From Hymenopellis radicata (Eukaryota > Basidiomycota > Agaricomycetes > Agaricales > Physalacriaceae): a stretch of 64,000 nucleotides of DNA. A program made the position numbers and the translations under genes. The DNA is taken from positions 496,001-560,000 of the forward strand of contig JADNRX010000001.1 of assembly GCA_015501595.1 (NCBI GenBank), written 5' to 3'. Below the pieces are notes generated by a model. It had not been told where the DNA came from, searched no databases, and saw nothing but the letters and a program-made list of their open reading frames with translations. Positions 34,051 through 48,665 of this stretch are shown piece by piece; the first letter of the stretch is position 1, and each line of letters begins with the position of its first letter.

Positions 34051-35319
34051 ATGGCTTACACCGACCGCACTGCAGATTTCAGGAATGCCGTGCAGGCGTC
34101 GTCATCGTCGGCTACGGCGCAGAAACGGAGGCAGCCCCGCGAGCACCACATAGAAATCCCCGGAGGCAAAGAATACGTTGCAGAAGCCTACAAAATTGTA
34201 CATTATCATCATTTCCCGTCTCCGCGCTGTTGCTGACGTGAAGGAATAGCTCTCCCATATCAGTAATTTAACAACAATGCTGAGCTCTATCCGCAAGCCG
34301 TACTTGAACGTGGACTCACGACGTCGGTACAATGGCTCATCGTCTCGGACCCTTGACCTCGCTGGTGACCAACAGTCGTGGTCATCCATCCAGCAGCTTT
34401 CCAACGAAGAACGCGACCAAATTGACCTCCAGTCCCGTCTCATTCTCTCTCGCTGTGCCGACCGAGTGAAAGAAATGGAGGCGTTGGAAAAACGTACGCG
34501 CCTCGCACCCTTCCGTCTCGACCCTGCCCATCTTTTGTTCTTTGTTTCCCCTCTCTAGGTCGCACTGAACTGCTTGCGAGCAAGTCCAATACTCTGACCC
34601 GCTGGCTTCCCACACGTTTACGCACCGACGAGTCGGCGGTCGCGTCAGACGTGACAGCGGCGCATCGGTCGAGCATAACATGGTATCTCAGTCGACGGCT
34701 TGCTGAAGCAAGTCAGACCCAGAAGGGCATCCAGGAGGAGCGCGTGAAGAGGGAGTTGGAGAGGTCACGGACGCTGGGATCGGGGGCGGCGCGTGAGGCA
34801 ATGAATATCACGATGAACCCAACAGCTGGACGCGAAGATAGAGAGGCGTCTGGCAGCTCCAGTTGGCTTGGCGATGCATCGTCGTCCCTACTCGCTGCAA
34901 CTATTGGTGCCACGCCTCGTTCATCTCATTTCGATGTGCCTCCGCCTGTGATTGAAACACCAAACTTTACCGACGATGAGGATGATGATATCGAGCTTTC
35001 TGCCTCTCAAATTCTGCAGTTTGAAGAGGAGAATGCCAGTATTCTCCGTGGTGTCCAAGATACTTTGGAATCCGTTCAGCAGGCGGAATCCAGGTTGCTA
35101 GATATTAGCGCGTTGCAGATGGAATTGGTATCCCATCTTACGCAACAGACGGAGTTGACCGACCAATTGTATGAGGATGCGGTCGCGACTACGGCGTCGA
35201 TGGAGAAGGGAAATGTACAATTGCGGGAAGCTAGGAGACGCGCGAAGGATGGGCGCCTCTTCATTCTCGTTTTCCTCATAGGAGCTTCCCTCAGTCTATT
35301 ATTCCTGCATTATTACTGA
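34051..35319 (+). CDS. UFE1: Syntaxin-18 / UFE1-type Qa-SNARE of the ER
   Basis: A SNARE for retrograde Golgi-to-ER transport. The start MAYTDRTADFRNAVQASSSS matches the syntaxin-18 N-terminal domain. An intron (about 34196-34249) joins AYKI to LSHISNLTTMLSSIRKPYLN. ERDQIDLQSRLILSRCADRV follows, and another intron near 34492-34559 restores RTELLASKS. The C-terminal SNARE helix spans ILRGVQDTLESVQQAESRLL to LTQQTELTDQLYEDAV. The chain ends with a membrane anchor LFILVFLIGASLSLLFLHYY, as in syntaxin-18. Between the domains is a Ser-rich acidic linker (NFTDDEDDDIEL). Stop at 35317-35319. Confidence 0.88.
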
Positions 35320-35591
35320 TGATTTTGACGGTTTGGAATATATGGATTGCTTTGACTCTTCTCGCGATGTTCCGCAGACATCGTCTCCATATTGCGTAGT
35401 CTACATAGAACACATACTTGCTGGAATCAGTGGACAATTCCAAATGTCTTCTGACATAGCGACGAACTCTGGGCGAATTTGTTGCGCGACTTGAAGCTTG
35501 AAGCTTGAAGGTGGAGAACGAATTACATCATGATCCCTGATCTGCAATAATGCGCGCACTGACAATTGTTCCTTTCCTTTGAACCACCACC

Positions 35592-37634
35592 ATGCGGGAA
35601 ATAATCAACTTGCAGGTATGTCTCCCTCCCATTCATTAAATCAAACTGAACATGTCTTTCTGCAGGTCGGCCAGGTAAGCACAGTCCCACGAGCAATATG
35701 TAGGAATCATGACGCGAACGGTGTCAGGCTGGGAACCAGGTCGGCGCGAGCTTTTGGGAGATGCTGCTCGCGGAGCACGGCATCGACGAGACGGGGGTGC
35801 GTGGCATCCTGTTTGATTTCGCGGCGAACACTGACATAGATGATAGGCGCATCAAGGCTCGAACGATGTGCAAACTCAACGCGCGCACGTCTATTTCACC
35901 GAGATTGAGGGCCCAACCGTACGTTACGTCCCACGCTCGATCCAAGTCGATCTGGAGGCAGGCGTGGTGGACAAATTTCGCAGCAGCAAGCTGGGGAAAC
36001 TGTTCAAACCCGACACATACATTACCGGCGAACCGGGCGCGGGGAACAATTGGGCTAAGGGATGTGCGTGCTTTGTTGGTTGTTGTCGTTTGATCATTGT
36101 CTAATTGCCATGAACAGTTTACACAGAAGGCGCCGAGCTGATCGACGGTCTGCTTGAAGTGGCGCGCAAACAGGCAGAGGCATGCGACGCACTCCAAGGG
36201 TTCCAATTGATCCACTCGCTCGGTGGCGGGACGGGTGCGGGGTTGGGTAGTCTGCTGCTAACGAAGCTACGCGAGGAATACCCAGACCGCATGCTCGCAA
36301 CATTCTCTATCATGCCCTCAATCCAGGTCTCTGAGACCGTCGTCGAGCCGTACAACGCTCTACTCTCCCTCCATCAGCTACTAGATACCAGCGATCTGAC
36401 TGTGTGTTTGGATAACGAGGCTCTGTATGGCCATAGCCCTCCCAGTTTTTGCGGCTGATGGCGACGATTACAGATACAACATCACTACCAAGACTTTACG
36501 CATGAAGACGCCTACATTCACGGATCTAAATCAGGTATGTCCGAGACGCGTTTATTTCGCGTTCATGCAATGTGTTAACCATTGGATTCTGGATAGGTTG
36601 TAGCAAAAGTAATGTGCGGAGTGAGCACGAGTCTGCGGTTCCCGGGGCAGCTGAATGGGTGAGTTTCTGTCCACTAGTACTGTTACTCTCAATAACGGGT
36701 CCCTTAGCGATCTACGGAAACTAGGCATGAATCTCATCCCATTTCCCCGGGTATGTTCACTCTCTTCATGACTTGATGTACCGATTGAGGAGCACAAATG
36801 TAGCTGCACTTTCTAGTCCCGAGCTACGCGCCTCTGTTTGATCCCAAAGCGGCGGATTACAGTCGTATGACGATCGCGGACATGACGGCCGAGTGAGTTT
36901 TTTGGGTTTCGTTCTTCGTATATAGTCATTCAACTCCTTGCAGACTGTTTGATAAGAAGAACATGCTAGTCGCCTGCGATCCCCGCTTTGGGTACGTTCC
37001 ATCATCGTTGTGTTTACATATGTAGCTCATTCATCTTAGACGATACCTCACAGCATATACAATCTTCCGGGGGAACGTTCCCAGTCGGGAGGTACAGTAG
37101 CGTTTGCCTTTCCTTGTACCCATTGATTCAAGGAGTTTTAGGCTGAGTTCGCAGTGCGGGATCTCCAATCCCGCAACGCCGCCAACTTTGTTGAGTGGAT
37201 TCCGGATAACGTGTCAGTGTCGATTGTAGACGTACCGCCTGTTGGACAGAAGAGGGCTGCCACAGCACTGGCGAACACGACAGCGATACAGGATTTGTTT
37301 ACGAGGACACTAGAGACTGTGTGTTTTCCTTCTTCTCCTCTTCTGACTCTACTAATATTTGACCCTACAGTTCTCGGCCATGTACAAACGTCGCGCATTT
37401 CTGCACTGGTATGAAGGGGAGGGGATGGATGTTATGGAGTTTTCAGAGGCGGAGAGTAACACGGCTGATTTGATGTGAGCTTTATACTGATTTTGGTGCA
37501 ATTCACTAATTACATACGCCCTTAGAGCGGAATATCAGCAATATCAGGAAGCGACAGCGGTGGATGAGGAGTTTGACGTCGAGTATGAGGAAGAGGACGA
37601 ATATGTAGTTGGTGATGAGGAGGAGATGCAATAA
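35592..37634 (+). CDS. Divergent beta-tubulin paralog
   Basis: Spliced exons give a complete beta-tubulin of about 440 residues, starting with MREI, the beta-tubulin autoregulation tetrapeptide, then [23 protein letters not shown]-binding and fold motifs are kept: [63 protein letters not shown] and [10 protein letters not shown], then an acidic tail. It diverges widely elsewhere ([46 protein letters not shown]). Where canonical fungal beta-tubulins read DETFC (E198, F200), this one reads DLTVC. An intron near 36423-36471 gives [14 protein letters not shown]. About ten introns. It is presumably a second, minor beta-tubulin; it is not a pseudogene by any stop I can see. Confidence 0.9.
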
Positions 37635-37924
37635 CAGGAGCAGAATTCTAGTCATGTTGCTTGATCTAACAGGTTATGATTCTTACGCGTGCGCATCAGT
37701 CTATGTACTACCTGCTAATAGTAATACCAAATTTGAATGCATTGCGAGCAACGTCCTCGGATCGGACAGCCTCCATGCGGACCGAAATGATACAAACATG
37801 AAGTTGTTTAGAAAGACAAGATGACGTTCAAAGAAATAGTATGTGGATACAAAGGACACTACTAACAGATACAGATGGCTCAAACAAATCTAAGTGTACA
37901 AGGGAAATGGACAGAAAAATAAGC

Positions 37925-38838
37925 TCAGTTATTACTTGCTTTGGGTCCCCACAGGTCTCCTAACCAAACTTCTGGCTCCGTCGCTAGCCGCATTTTGACG
38001 TTTAGGACACCATCATCGAGGTCGGCAAGTTGGGAAAAGGCTGCCTTGGTAAGATCAACGTGCTTCGATCCGGGATTACAGCCAGCGCATGAATCGACGA
38101 CGCGTACGAAAACACATTTCCTCGATCCGTTGCATACTAGGGCATCATCAAGACACGCCACATATGCTCGCAGACTGAACTCACGTTCTAAGAATTTGAA
38201 ACATTGTGGACGGGTCTCCCATCCTACAAGAGTCAGGGCACAGATGAAAGACTGATCCTGGTCAACTGTGAGAAGTGGTAGCGGTAAAGAGGTGAGTAAG
38301 ACGTACCGTTGGTGCCCAGTTAACGTTCGGCCAGCAGCTTGGATTTTCCAGGTCATGCCCAGTGTACCTACGGAAATGTGAAGATCAGCGTCAAGAATGT
38401 TAGAGACGATGTCACTAATAACCAGGTAATTTTCACCTCTTCTGATTCCCCGAATCCCTTAAGACCGTTCCAAACACCTTTGACTAGATCTCCGACGGAG
38501 GAAGCAGCAGAGACGATTTTCGACTTGTTCCTGGACTTTGCCTTTTTCTTGTCCTTGTGATAATCGTTTTTGTGATCATATTTCTCGTGGCGCGTCTCCA
38601 ACGCAGTATGGATTTCATGATCACGACGGTACTTGTAGCTGAGATCCGTGGCGTTGACTGTAGTCCAGCCGTCGCGTGCATCGAACGTGTATGCGTCTCC
38701 AAGCGAGTGAGCGGTCGTGTATTTAGCGTACGAGGCTGCGCGACGCGATGGGTAGGACGTGAAGGACGAGACTGCGGGCAGGAAGGAAATAACAGCGAAG
38801 AAAGACAGCAGAAGCGAGATGCGGGAGCAGCCAGCCAT
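37925..38838 (-). CDS. Secreted double-psi beta-barrel (expansin/RlpA-like) protein
   Basis: The start MAGCSRISLLLSFFAVISFL is a signal peptide. A charged linker follows with His/Lys/Asp repeats (HEKYDHKNDYHKDKKK). After introns the C-terminal part reads WYTGHDLENPSCWPNVNWAP, SFICALTLVGWETRPQCFKF, LCNGSRKCVFVRVVDSCAGC and HVDLTKAAFSQLADLDDGVL. The paired cysteines and the V-x-V-x-D-x-C-x-x-C block are those of single-domain DPBB proteins (loosenin/barwin-like), many of which are secreted and act on or bind cell walls. The exact role is unknown. It ends at 37925-37927 and is divergent from the Zn2Cys6 regulator. Confidence 0.8.
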
Positions 38839-39068
38839 TTCGGCAAAGGCGAGGGCGAGATTGAGGCGTCACAGATAGTAGCTTTGAGAGATGGTGGTGG
38901 TGGAAGGAAACCAGGATGTGCGCCACACGGTCCAGCCCTAAAGAGTCAGATTAGCTATTTGTCATTGCTTAGCCTGAAGCCAAAAATAGCCTCGGCATTG
39001 CTTACAGATCAACTGATTTGCCGGTACCTTTGACTGCCTCCACCACCTTAAACCGTTTTAATAAAACC

Positions 39069-42000
39069 ATGCCTGTAGATTCATCAAGCAACCGAAGAAC
39101 GTCTCGCAAGCATTCCACAGACGACGACATCGACATCCGACGAGCCCGCGGCGAGGTAAAGCATCACTAAATTGTGGTCTTGTCTGCTACCGTGACACTC
39201 ACCGTCCGCCAGATATCGTGCGCAGAATGTAGACGGTGAGCTGCAGGACATCGCTTTTTGTTGTCTTTATTTATGGATATGATAGCCTCAAGTTGAAGTG
39301 CGATAAAAAGCTTCCATGTGGCTCGTGCAGTATGTATCCTATTTTAACATACTTGCAGTACTGAACGGCACGCCAGTCCGCCGAGGTTGTCCCTCAATAT
39401 GTCCCAATGGCAGTCTTGCAACGGGACAAGGGACGAGGTATGTTACTTCACTCCCACCCTGCTCATCTTAGAGCTAAAGTCTTTGCTAGGTTTGTATTAG
39501 CCGACACATCCCAGTTGCACAATAAAATATCGGAAATGGGCCAGCGTATTCGACAACTCGAAGACGCCTTGGCTATCTTTCAGGCCGGTGTCTCAACTGA
39601 GGTCCATCCCCTCCTCCGCGAGGATCTCTTAGCCATAAAGTTCGGCCCGGATGCTACCCAAACTACAGAAACAGAGAAGAGGACTAAAGATCTCTCCATC
39701 GACTCCATTGACGCTCTCGGAACACTCACCATTGGCGATCGGGGGAAGGAAAGTATTTTGGTCGTTCCGCCGGTTCTGAGGTTAGTTATCCCGACTTCAT
39801 TTGTCCATAATTGAACTTTTGTCAGACACTCTTTTTGGTATACATAACCACAAACGAGCTCTTCGAGGTGCTGATTCCCTTCCCAAGGCTGGCGCTGAAT
39901 TGGAGATGAATATGACATGTGCAGACGACGACCCATTCCCCCCAGTCGCACTAGAGATCGCTCGGCTTTCGAACACATTTCCTTTCACCGCCGATGGTGG
40001 GGTGAACTGGGAAAGCGCCATGGATCTCTTGTTTGACTACTTACCGGAACGTCCTCGTGCTTGGGCACTCTGTGAAACTTACCTGGAGCATGCTTCTTGG
40101 ACTTTCCGGCCTATCCATCGGGACGAAATCGTGGATGACATCCTTACACCAATATACAAACATGTCAAAGACAGAGGCAATGGTGTCTCTAATGCTGCAC
40201 AGACGATATCAGCTCATAAACTCGCTGTCTTATTTATGCTATTTTCTATTGGATCCCTTGTAGATCTCACACTAGAGCCTTGTACGCCTCCAACTCGTGT
40301 ATCAACTAATTCTCTCACTCAGGCCACGTAGATAATTTCGAATCCGACCACTACTATCACCTCGCCCGTGCTGCTCTATCGTTAAGATCGATATTCGACT
40401 CTCCTGAGATTTCTACCGTACAAGCTGTGGTGCTCCTTGCAGCCTACCATGGAATGGGAGGCAAAAGATACACGATGGACAGTGCCGTAAGTCCCAACTT
40501 CTTCAGGAGAACACTTTAAACGTTTGAGTAGTGGTCAATTATGTCTCTCGGAGCGAAACTTGCTCAAAGTGTAAGCACGATCATCCAAATTCGGTACCTT
40601 GATTGACGCAGTATGTAGCTTGGACTACGTAGGTCTTCAGCCTGTCTTCAACGGGGAGTTTACCTTACATCTGTTTCACCTAGATCGCGATAGTGCTCGA
40701 TGGAAGATGGACCCTAAGACCGTGCAAAGACGAAGAGCACTATTTTATGAGATCTTCTGTGCCGACTTATTCTATGTAAGTCGAGTTTCTGGTCACCTTG
40801 CATGTCCGCCAACTCTGTGTCTTAGAGCATGTCACTGGGAAGGCCTCCGTCAATTCGCTTGTCATATATTGATTGCGAGTATCCTCAAGACGAGGAGGCT
40901 ACATTAGATGACGACGGTGATATCAAAGTGGGATGTATGTCTAACTTTCGTTCCACTATTGTCCTCGGACTCAACCTAGAATTCCAGACTATCAATGGAA
41001 ATACGAGTTCTGCCGGGAAATCTTCTCGCAGATATTGGAACTAACCTTAACAGCCGAGGCTCCCAGCTATCAACTTGTTCTCGACTTGGATCGAAAAGTG
41101 CGCCAGAAAACGTTACCGCCCCATCTCAATGTCTTTTTGAACCCGGACGATGACCAATGCACGCCTTCCGCATACATGCATGGATGCATATTAGGACAGT
41201 TCCGCACGATAAGTAAGTCTCGACGTCTGGTTAAGGAAACACGTCTGATAGTCTCTTAGCATTACTCTATATACATCGCAGCTTCTTCGCTCAAGCTATG
41301 CTTGATCATCCCATAAATCCGCTACGTAGCCCCTACGCGCCGTCATTTTTAGCTGCGTATCGATGTGCTTCGGGAGTCATCAAGTCAAGTCTCAACTATA
41401 ACGAGAGATTTCCTCAACTCTGTGGCAGAATATGGAGTATTTGGACGCATTGTAAGTTTATTCACGGAACGTCTGCACACGTACTGAGATCATACCAGTG
41501 TTTTCCGCTGCTGTGAGGTCTTCAGATAGTGTCTGGCGTCCTGAACCGATCTTAGTTTTCAGATTATTGTAGGCTCGATAGTCACGCGTTCACCGTCGTC
41601 GAGTATGGCGGCAAACGCATTTATCGAGCTTGGTCTTGCCTGTGACCTCTTCGAGAAGGGTGCCCTCAGTTCACGGCGCGCAAGAAGCGGTTTTGTACGT
41701 CGCACATTGTTTCCGCGACCGACATGCCTAACCGTCACTTCAGGGAATTTTGACGTCGCTCAAGAACAGGGCGTTCCAAGTATATTCTCAGTTCCGGTCA
41801 GGCAATCAGCCTATTGGGCTTCCATCGTCTGTTGGAGCGGATTACGGCGAAGATGAACTCGCACTGTTCGGTGGACAGACTCGAGTGCTGTTTAGCAAAC
41901 TCATGTCTAAACGTGGTATCAACCGGAAACCTACTGCTACTACGACGCCAAGCTCGCCACTAACAGATTATCACACCCCAAAATGTGTCTCTCCCGACAG

Positions 42001-42472
42001 TCAGAAGGATTCACCGAGTCCCTCTGACACGTTAGATGTTCATCCTTCGCTAGTTGAATATTTATCCATGCTGCCCCCGACACAGCACCCCCACTACTCC
42101 CCTCCTCACGAACATGCAAAACCCAATTTTGCCCCATCTACAGAGATGTATGGGCATTTGAATGGGAACGAATATCATCACATTTTGGGTCAGGCCACTC
42201 ATGCGTACGGTGATCCCTTTCCGTCAACTAGTAATTCTGGCCTCGAAAACGGATCGTCCTCGTTCTTCGGCGGTGTGGAGGAACCATCGGCCTTCAGCTA
42301 CCAATCACAAGGTCCTTCAACCAGTATTACTGGTGCCAAGCTGTTGGACTTTGGAATGATGATGACAGGTGACTCAGGCATGGACGAGCAGTGGAAGTCC
42401 TTCATGCGGGACTCTGGTTTGATCTTGGATAACCCCTCTCTGGGTTCTTTGTACACTACGAACGGAGCGTAA
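39069..42472 (+). CDS. Zn2Cys6 transcription factor with fungal_trans domain
   Basis: The zinc cluster is built across three exons: ISCAECRR, LKLKCDKKLPCGSC and VRRGCPSICPNG, giving C-x2-C-x6-C-x5-C-x2-C-x4-C. A heptad-like stretch (LHNKISEMGQRIRQLEDALA) suggests dimerisation. The middle homology region follows: VLFMLFSIGSLVDLTLEP, YHLARAALSLRSIFDSPEIS, VQAVVLLAAYHGMGGKRYTM, SIMSLGAKLAQSLGLHRDSA, RRRALFYEIFCADLFYS and MSLGRPPSIRLSYIDCEYP. The C-terminal quarter is Ser/Pro/Gly-rich (about 41880-42470) and probably an activation region. Target genes are unknown. It is divergent from the secreted DPBB gene, 230 bp away. Stop at 42470-42472. Confidence 0.9.
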
Positions 42473-42774
42473 ACGGAGTATTGCTTTGTTTAACTGCATA
42501 CCATATCGTTATTAGACTGCACTGTAGGTTTACCACTATCTCCGGCCCGCCATGTACGTGCTCGCGGGTCTGTATTATACACGCGTTCTATATGTTACCG
42601 GCAACAAGCAAAACTATTACTATAAGCGTCAGCCAGACTCACCCTCCAGGCTCGTGGCACCTTTGTTGTTGTGTGAGGATGTCACCATTCGCCGGAAAAT
42701 TGTGTAATAGATCACCGAATGCCACCGGCTAACCGGGAGCGTCTTTCGCTTCGAATTCCACCCCATCTCTGACA
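42473..42774. other. Intergenic: regulator 3' flank and PLP-enzyme promoter
   Basis: About 300 bp without a gene. Nothing recognised. Confidence 0.5.
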
Positions 42775-44477
<1,703 letters not shown>

Positions 44478-44908
44478 CCAGTGGACAGAATATAACTCAA
44501 TGTAACGATGAGTGAATCTCAAGGACGATTCTGGTCGTCGCACATTTGTTTTCCCTGTTAGGTGACCTGAAGAAGGCTGCTCAATCACAAGCTTCCAATG
44601 GACGCTCGGTCCCGATGCCGATCCTCTTGTCCAGAGTGTTCAACGTTCAGTGATGATTGTATGTACCCCACTGAATTTCTGCAAGCTACAATAAACCATT
44701 GAATATAACTGGTGCCGGTGATTACTGAAGAAAATGTGTGGCGTGCCGATCCAGATGGAGCCACCTACGCGCTGAGTCCGAATTGGGAACATGTTGGACA
44801 GCTTCGAAATTGGCTTCTTGTCTTTCACTATCACGTTCCCTTACCGCGGGGCTTGCTCGCCTGTCCATTCTTTCCTCCCATTTATTTCCTACCATATTGT
44901 TTGCCACC
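44478..44908. other. Intergenic between the PLP enzyme and the RRM gene
   Basis: About 430 bp without a gene. Short frames on both strands show no signature. The right end carries a near-ideal start context (GCCACCATG) for the RRM gene. Confidence 0.45.
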
Positions 44909-46938
44909 ATGACCTCCCTGGCCGCTCCCAAGAGGCTCTACATGCGAGGTTGGCATTACAGCGACCGACTGCGAGCCTTTTTCTGACCCATACCGCGCAC
45001 TAGACCTCCCAGCGCATATCAGCGACGCCGACATCAGAAAGGCACGTCTCTGCCACCGTCGCCTCGGATATCGCGACTAACGCGCGCCACAGGGTCTAGA
45101 GTCATACGGTACCATCACTGAGGTCAAGACCATGCCCGGCCAAAGTGCGTAAACGCGTGAGATGGTCTTTGCGGCTGGCTGACTGCCTTTCGAAGATTTT
45201 GCTTTCGTTGGATTTGCCACAGCCGAGGTTGAACGCGCGCTCTATGGTCTATTACGCATGTTAACTTCGATACAGGATGCTCAGGCGGCTTTAAACCATA
45301 TACAAGACAACGATTTCCTCGGAAAACGTGAGTGCCTATTATCCCCATCTCCTTCCACTGGACGCGCCTATTCAAGGGATCACTGTGGAATTCGCGCATC
45401 CTCTCAGAAAGGATCTGATCAACGCTATATCCTCGCCGCCCACGTCAGACCGAAGGCTGTTCTTGAAAGGTACTGAGCTCGCCCCCATCTCAAGGCTTCT
45501 TGGCTCACTATTTCGCCACCGCATGCTCAGATCTCCCGGAAACAGCTTCTGCTCAAGACATGAAGGAGGTGATACAAGTTTTGCGGCTAGGGAATGTCGG
45601 CTTATGTCTCCACAGCTTCTGCAGAGATATGGGACTCTGACCGAGTTCAAGCTCATACCCGGACACAGTGAATTTTCATTTTTTTTCGTCTTGCGCCCTC
45701 TCAACGCTTTATCAGCATACGGCTTTGTTGAATATGCGTCCAAAGAGGCAAGTAGTTCATGAATCAGAAACTCTTGCGCCATAATGTCATCACAGGATGC
45801 GCTCACAGTTCTGCAAACCTTCCAACGTTACAACTTTCTTGGGCACAGTAAGACCTTCTGCTTTTAGTACCACTGAGTCTCATGTTCCCATTCTAGACAT
45901 TACCATCGAATACGCGCACCAGGCTCGTAAATATATTACTGCAGGCTCTCCACTAGAGCCGGCGATCAAGAAGCTTGCACGAGATCGTCTACGCCATAGG
46001 TCTGCTTACCAGCACGTTCTCATCTGTTGATGGATACTGATCGTTTGGAATAGACCCGATCAGCGCTTTCGGATTATTGTCTCTGGGATACCGCGTCATT
46101 TCTGCTGGCAGGTGAGGCCTTTGACAGAGTCGTTTACCTTCTACTCATCCCGGTCGACAGGAACTGAAAGACTTCGGTCGACTCTCTGGCAAGCCGGTCG
46201 TGTACTGTGATCTAGAGAAAAAACGAAACGGAAGAGGGTCCGTTTTCTTCACCTATCTGATCTTTCTGTACTGAACGTAGCGATATTCAGATTCCTGGAG
46301 TTTAATTTCTTAGCAGATGCTGAAGCTGCTGTCCGAAAACTTAATGGAAGGAAATTGGGTGGCTCGAAAGTGTCGGTCTTCTTCCCAGAAATGGAGGTTA
46401 GTCTTACGACGTCGATGCGAGACGCACCATATGATAGTCAAATTCACTGCAGGCATCCTTCGGAACTGTCTCAACAGACGACTTTCCGCGATCGCGTCCT
46501 TCTTCTCCTCCTCGGTTCGAGGACATCAGTAACACACGCAGCTACTCCCGTCGTTCGCGATCGCGATCACCTGAGCGTTATTCGACGCGTTATCTGTCCT
46601 CACAAACTTCTTTCTCCTCGTCCGATCCGACCTGGCCTCGAACACCTGAACGCAGCTGGACAGAGGATCCTTACAATCTTCCATCGCACGACGCCTATCC
46701 CTTGGATCCCTACCGCCAGCACGACTCAGTTCGTGACGAAGACTATCACCGTGACGGACGTACCTATTATACGAAAGAAGAATCCAGTACTTACAACTGC
46801 GGGACAGCAGAACTCAGCACGTATGACTACGACAAGCAATACTTCTACTCCCGCTATGGAGAGAACTACCATGAACACCTGGAAGATTATTATAGACGGC
46901 AATACCCCGACAGTCATAGCAGGTACGATTACCACTGA
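44909..46938 (+). CDS. Multi-RRM, SR-like RNA-binding protein
   Basis: Short exons build MTSLAAPKRLYMRDLPAHIS, then DIRKGLESYGTITEVKTMPG and the RNP1-like FAFVGFATAEDAQAALNHI, a first RRM. ITVEFAHPLRKDLINAI closes it. A second RRM has LLQRYGTLTEFKLIPGHS, YGFVEYASKEDALTVLQTF and ITIEYAHQARK. A third has FGRLSGKPVVYCDLEKKRNG, GFLEF and AEAAVRKLNGRKLGG with VSVFFPEM. The C-terminus is Arg/Ser- and Tyr-rich (SYSRRSRSRSPERYSTRYLS), so it is probably a nuclear splicing or mRNA factor. The ATG at 44909 has an ideal context, and exon 1 ends at the intron near 44949. One intron (45042-45092) appears to be GC-AG. Exon edges around 45470-45620 remain uncertain. Confidence 0.8.
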
Positions 46939-47180
46939 TAGTAAGACTCTTTCTTCCTCGCTGTCACTTCCTGGTCTGATGTCCTTACAGATGAAACCCT
47001 CACTTGCATAATTCTCTTTCTCTCATGGAAGCAACTCGGATACCATTGCAAATTACTTATTCCTTAGCGTACACCTGAATAAACACCTCCCCACGGATAT
47101 CACACGGCCGGAATCTCTTATGATTAGCTCTACTTATATCGATACATCACTTACCGTACTCGCAGTTATAGAATCGCAAC

Positions 47181-48665
47181 TCATTTACCCCCTTTCATCC
47201 ACATGGTGTTGAGAAGATTAGCTTTATCTTCCCAGCCCATGCCTGTCCGTTTTATTTTACCGATTTGAGAAATGAGCACGGCGCAAGTCTCGCTCAAGGG
47301 ATCCGCGGGTGCATCAGTGAATATATCGCTGACTTTGAAATTATGAGAGCTGGGTGATTCAGACGGCGCGAGGAGCCTGATGGAGAAGGTCGGAGGCACA
47401 AGAGCTGCAGCAACGGTGAAGAGATGTATGAAGGGATTCAAAAACCCTGCAGGAATGGAATGCGACAAGGTTGGGGCAAAAGTCGTTGGAGGATCATATC
47501 TGTAGGGATCTTGAGCACAAGTCACACGAGATGGTGATGGTTTACACGCACCGAACACACATCACGAAGACGTTGAAAGCTTTCACTGGAACCTTTCGGT
47601 TGAAGACCTCGCCGAATCGGAGAAGGCCGCGCGCGTTACTAGTTGTGCATTCAGGGAAAACAACTACTGGTCCGTCTGAGGTCTTCTGAATGTCTTCAAG
47701 ACTTTCAGGTTCGGTTGTGATCTCGTCGAACGGCGGAGTATGACCCGTGTAGGAGATCATAGTGAGGAGGGAGACACGATGGAAGCCTACTATGGGTATC
47801 TTGTCGATGGGCTTTCGGGCGGCGGCGATGTTGGCGGAGCCAGTGCCTGTACGGCGTCCAGGTGTGCGGGAGATGGGGTCGGCTTTGATTTCTCGGGTGA
47901 AGGGCGATGAAGCGGGGACAGGCACAACAAATGTAGGATGGAAACTACGAGATGTTAGCATGGGAGTAAGCAGAATGTTGTATGTCGAACCGGAATGCAA
48001 GCCAGAGAAGTTCGATCCATGAAGCCCAGTTTGACACGATGAGGTCGCCGGGAAGGGGACTCCAAGGTTCCGAGAGACGTCTTCGTCTGAGTTCCGTGTA
48101 AGACAGTGCAATAACCGCTAGACAGACAACAAACCAACCCTTTATTAGTTCGAGAGATCGTGTCAACGCGTATCCGGATAAAACCAATTATCAAGAGTGC
48201 CAGACGCGCAAGGAGCATAGTAAAGAAGCTTGTAATTGAATGGTACAGCGGTCCTGTTGATTTCTGAAATAAAAGTGAACACGCGACTTCAACGACCCCA
48301 CTGACAGCTCACCAGAGGCGCACAAAGGATATTCACGACCAGGACATAGATAGCGAGGATGATGAGCACAATCAGAGTCCTCACGATACCCAGTATAAGG
48401 CCTAGCGGAGCTAAAGCTTTTGCGAAGACATCGTTTTCACTGGCTTGGGGCACGGGCTTGAGGAAAGGCTGAAAGAGAGCGGTCACGAACGTCGACGGCG
48501 ATGGCAGGAGCAGAGCAAACCTGTAAGCCCGTTCCAGGATCCTATGTAAGATTTAGTATGTTGTGGAATGAATTCCGCTGCGCTACTCACCCGATACGCG
48601 CTGTATTTTCCATCGTAAATGTTCAAGTCCAACAGCCGAGCAGCCGGCGGCAGCCGTGATGACAT
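47181..48665 (-). CDS. LOA1: LOA1/VPS66-type lysophospholipid acyltransferase
   Basis: This belongs to the PlsC-like family of yeast Loa1/Vps66, a lysophosphatidic acid acyltransferase of the ER and lipid droplets. The start at 48665 gives MSSRLPPAARLLDLNIYDGK. A long hydrophobic region follows (LGLILGIVRTLIVLIILAIY, then SFFTMLLARLALLIIGF). The catalytic region reads PGDLIVSNWASWIELLWLAF, where most PlsC proteins have H-x4-D. Further on come GTGSANIAAARKPIDKIPIV and GPVVVFPECTTSNARGLLRF, the strong F-P-E-x-T-x-S-N-x-R block. The C-terminus (ISQIGKIKRTGMGWEDKANL) ends at 47181. Start codons of this gene and TVP38 are only 54 bp apart. Confidence 0.82.

Noticed and set aside
35491..35511. Three 7-bp TTGAAGC-like repeats
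   Set aside because: Short, imperfect at the last unit, in an intergenic region and not linked to any feature.
36423..36458. Early stop in the beta-tubulin frame (after EALYGH)
   Set aside because: A GT-AG intron at 36423-36471 removes it and restores [11 protein letters not shown], so it is not a pseudogene lesion.
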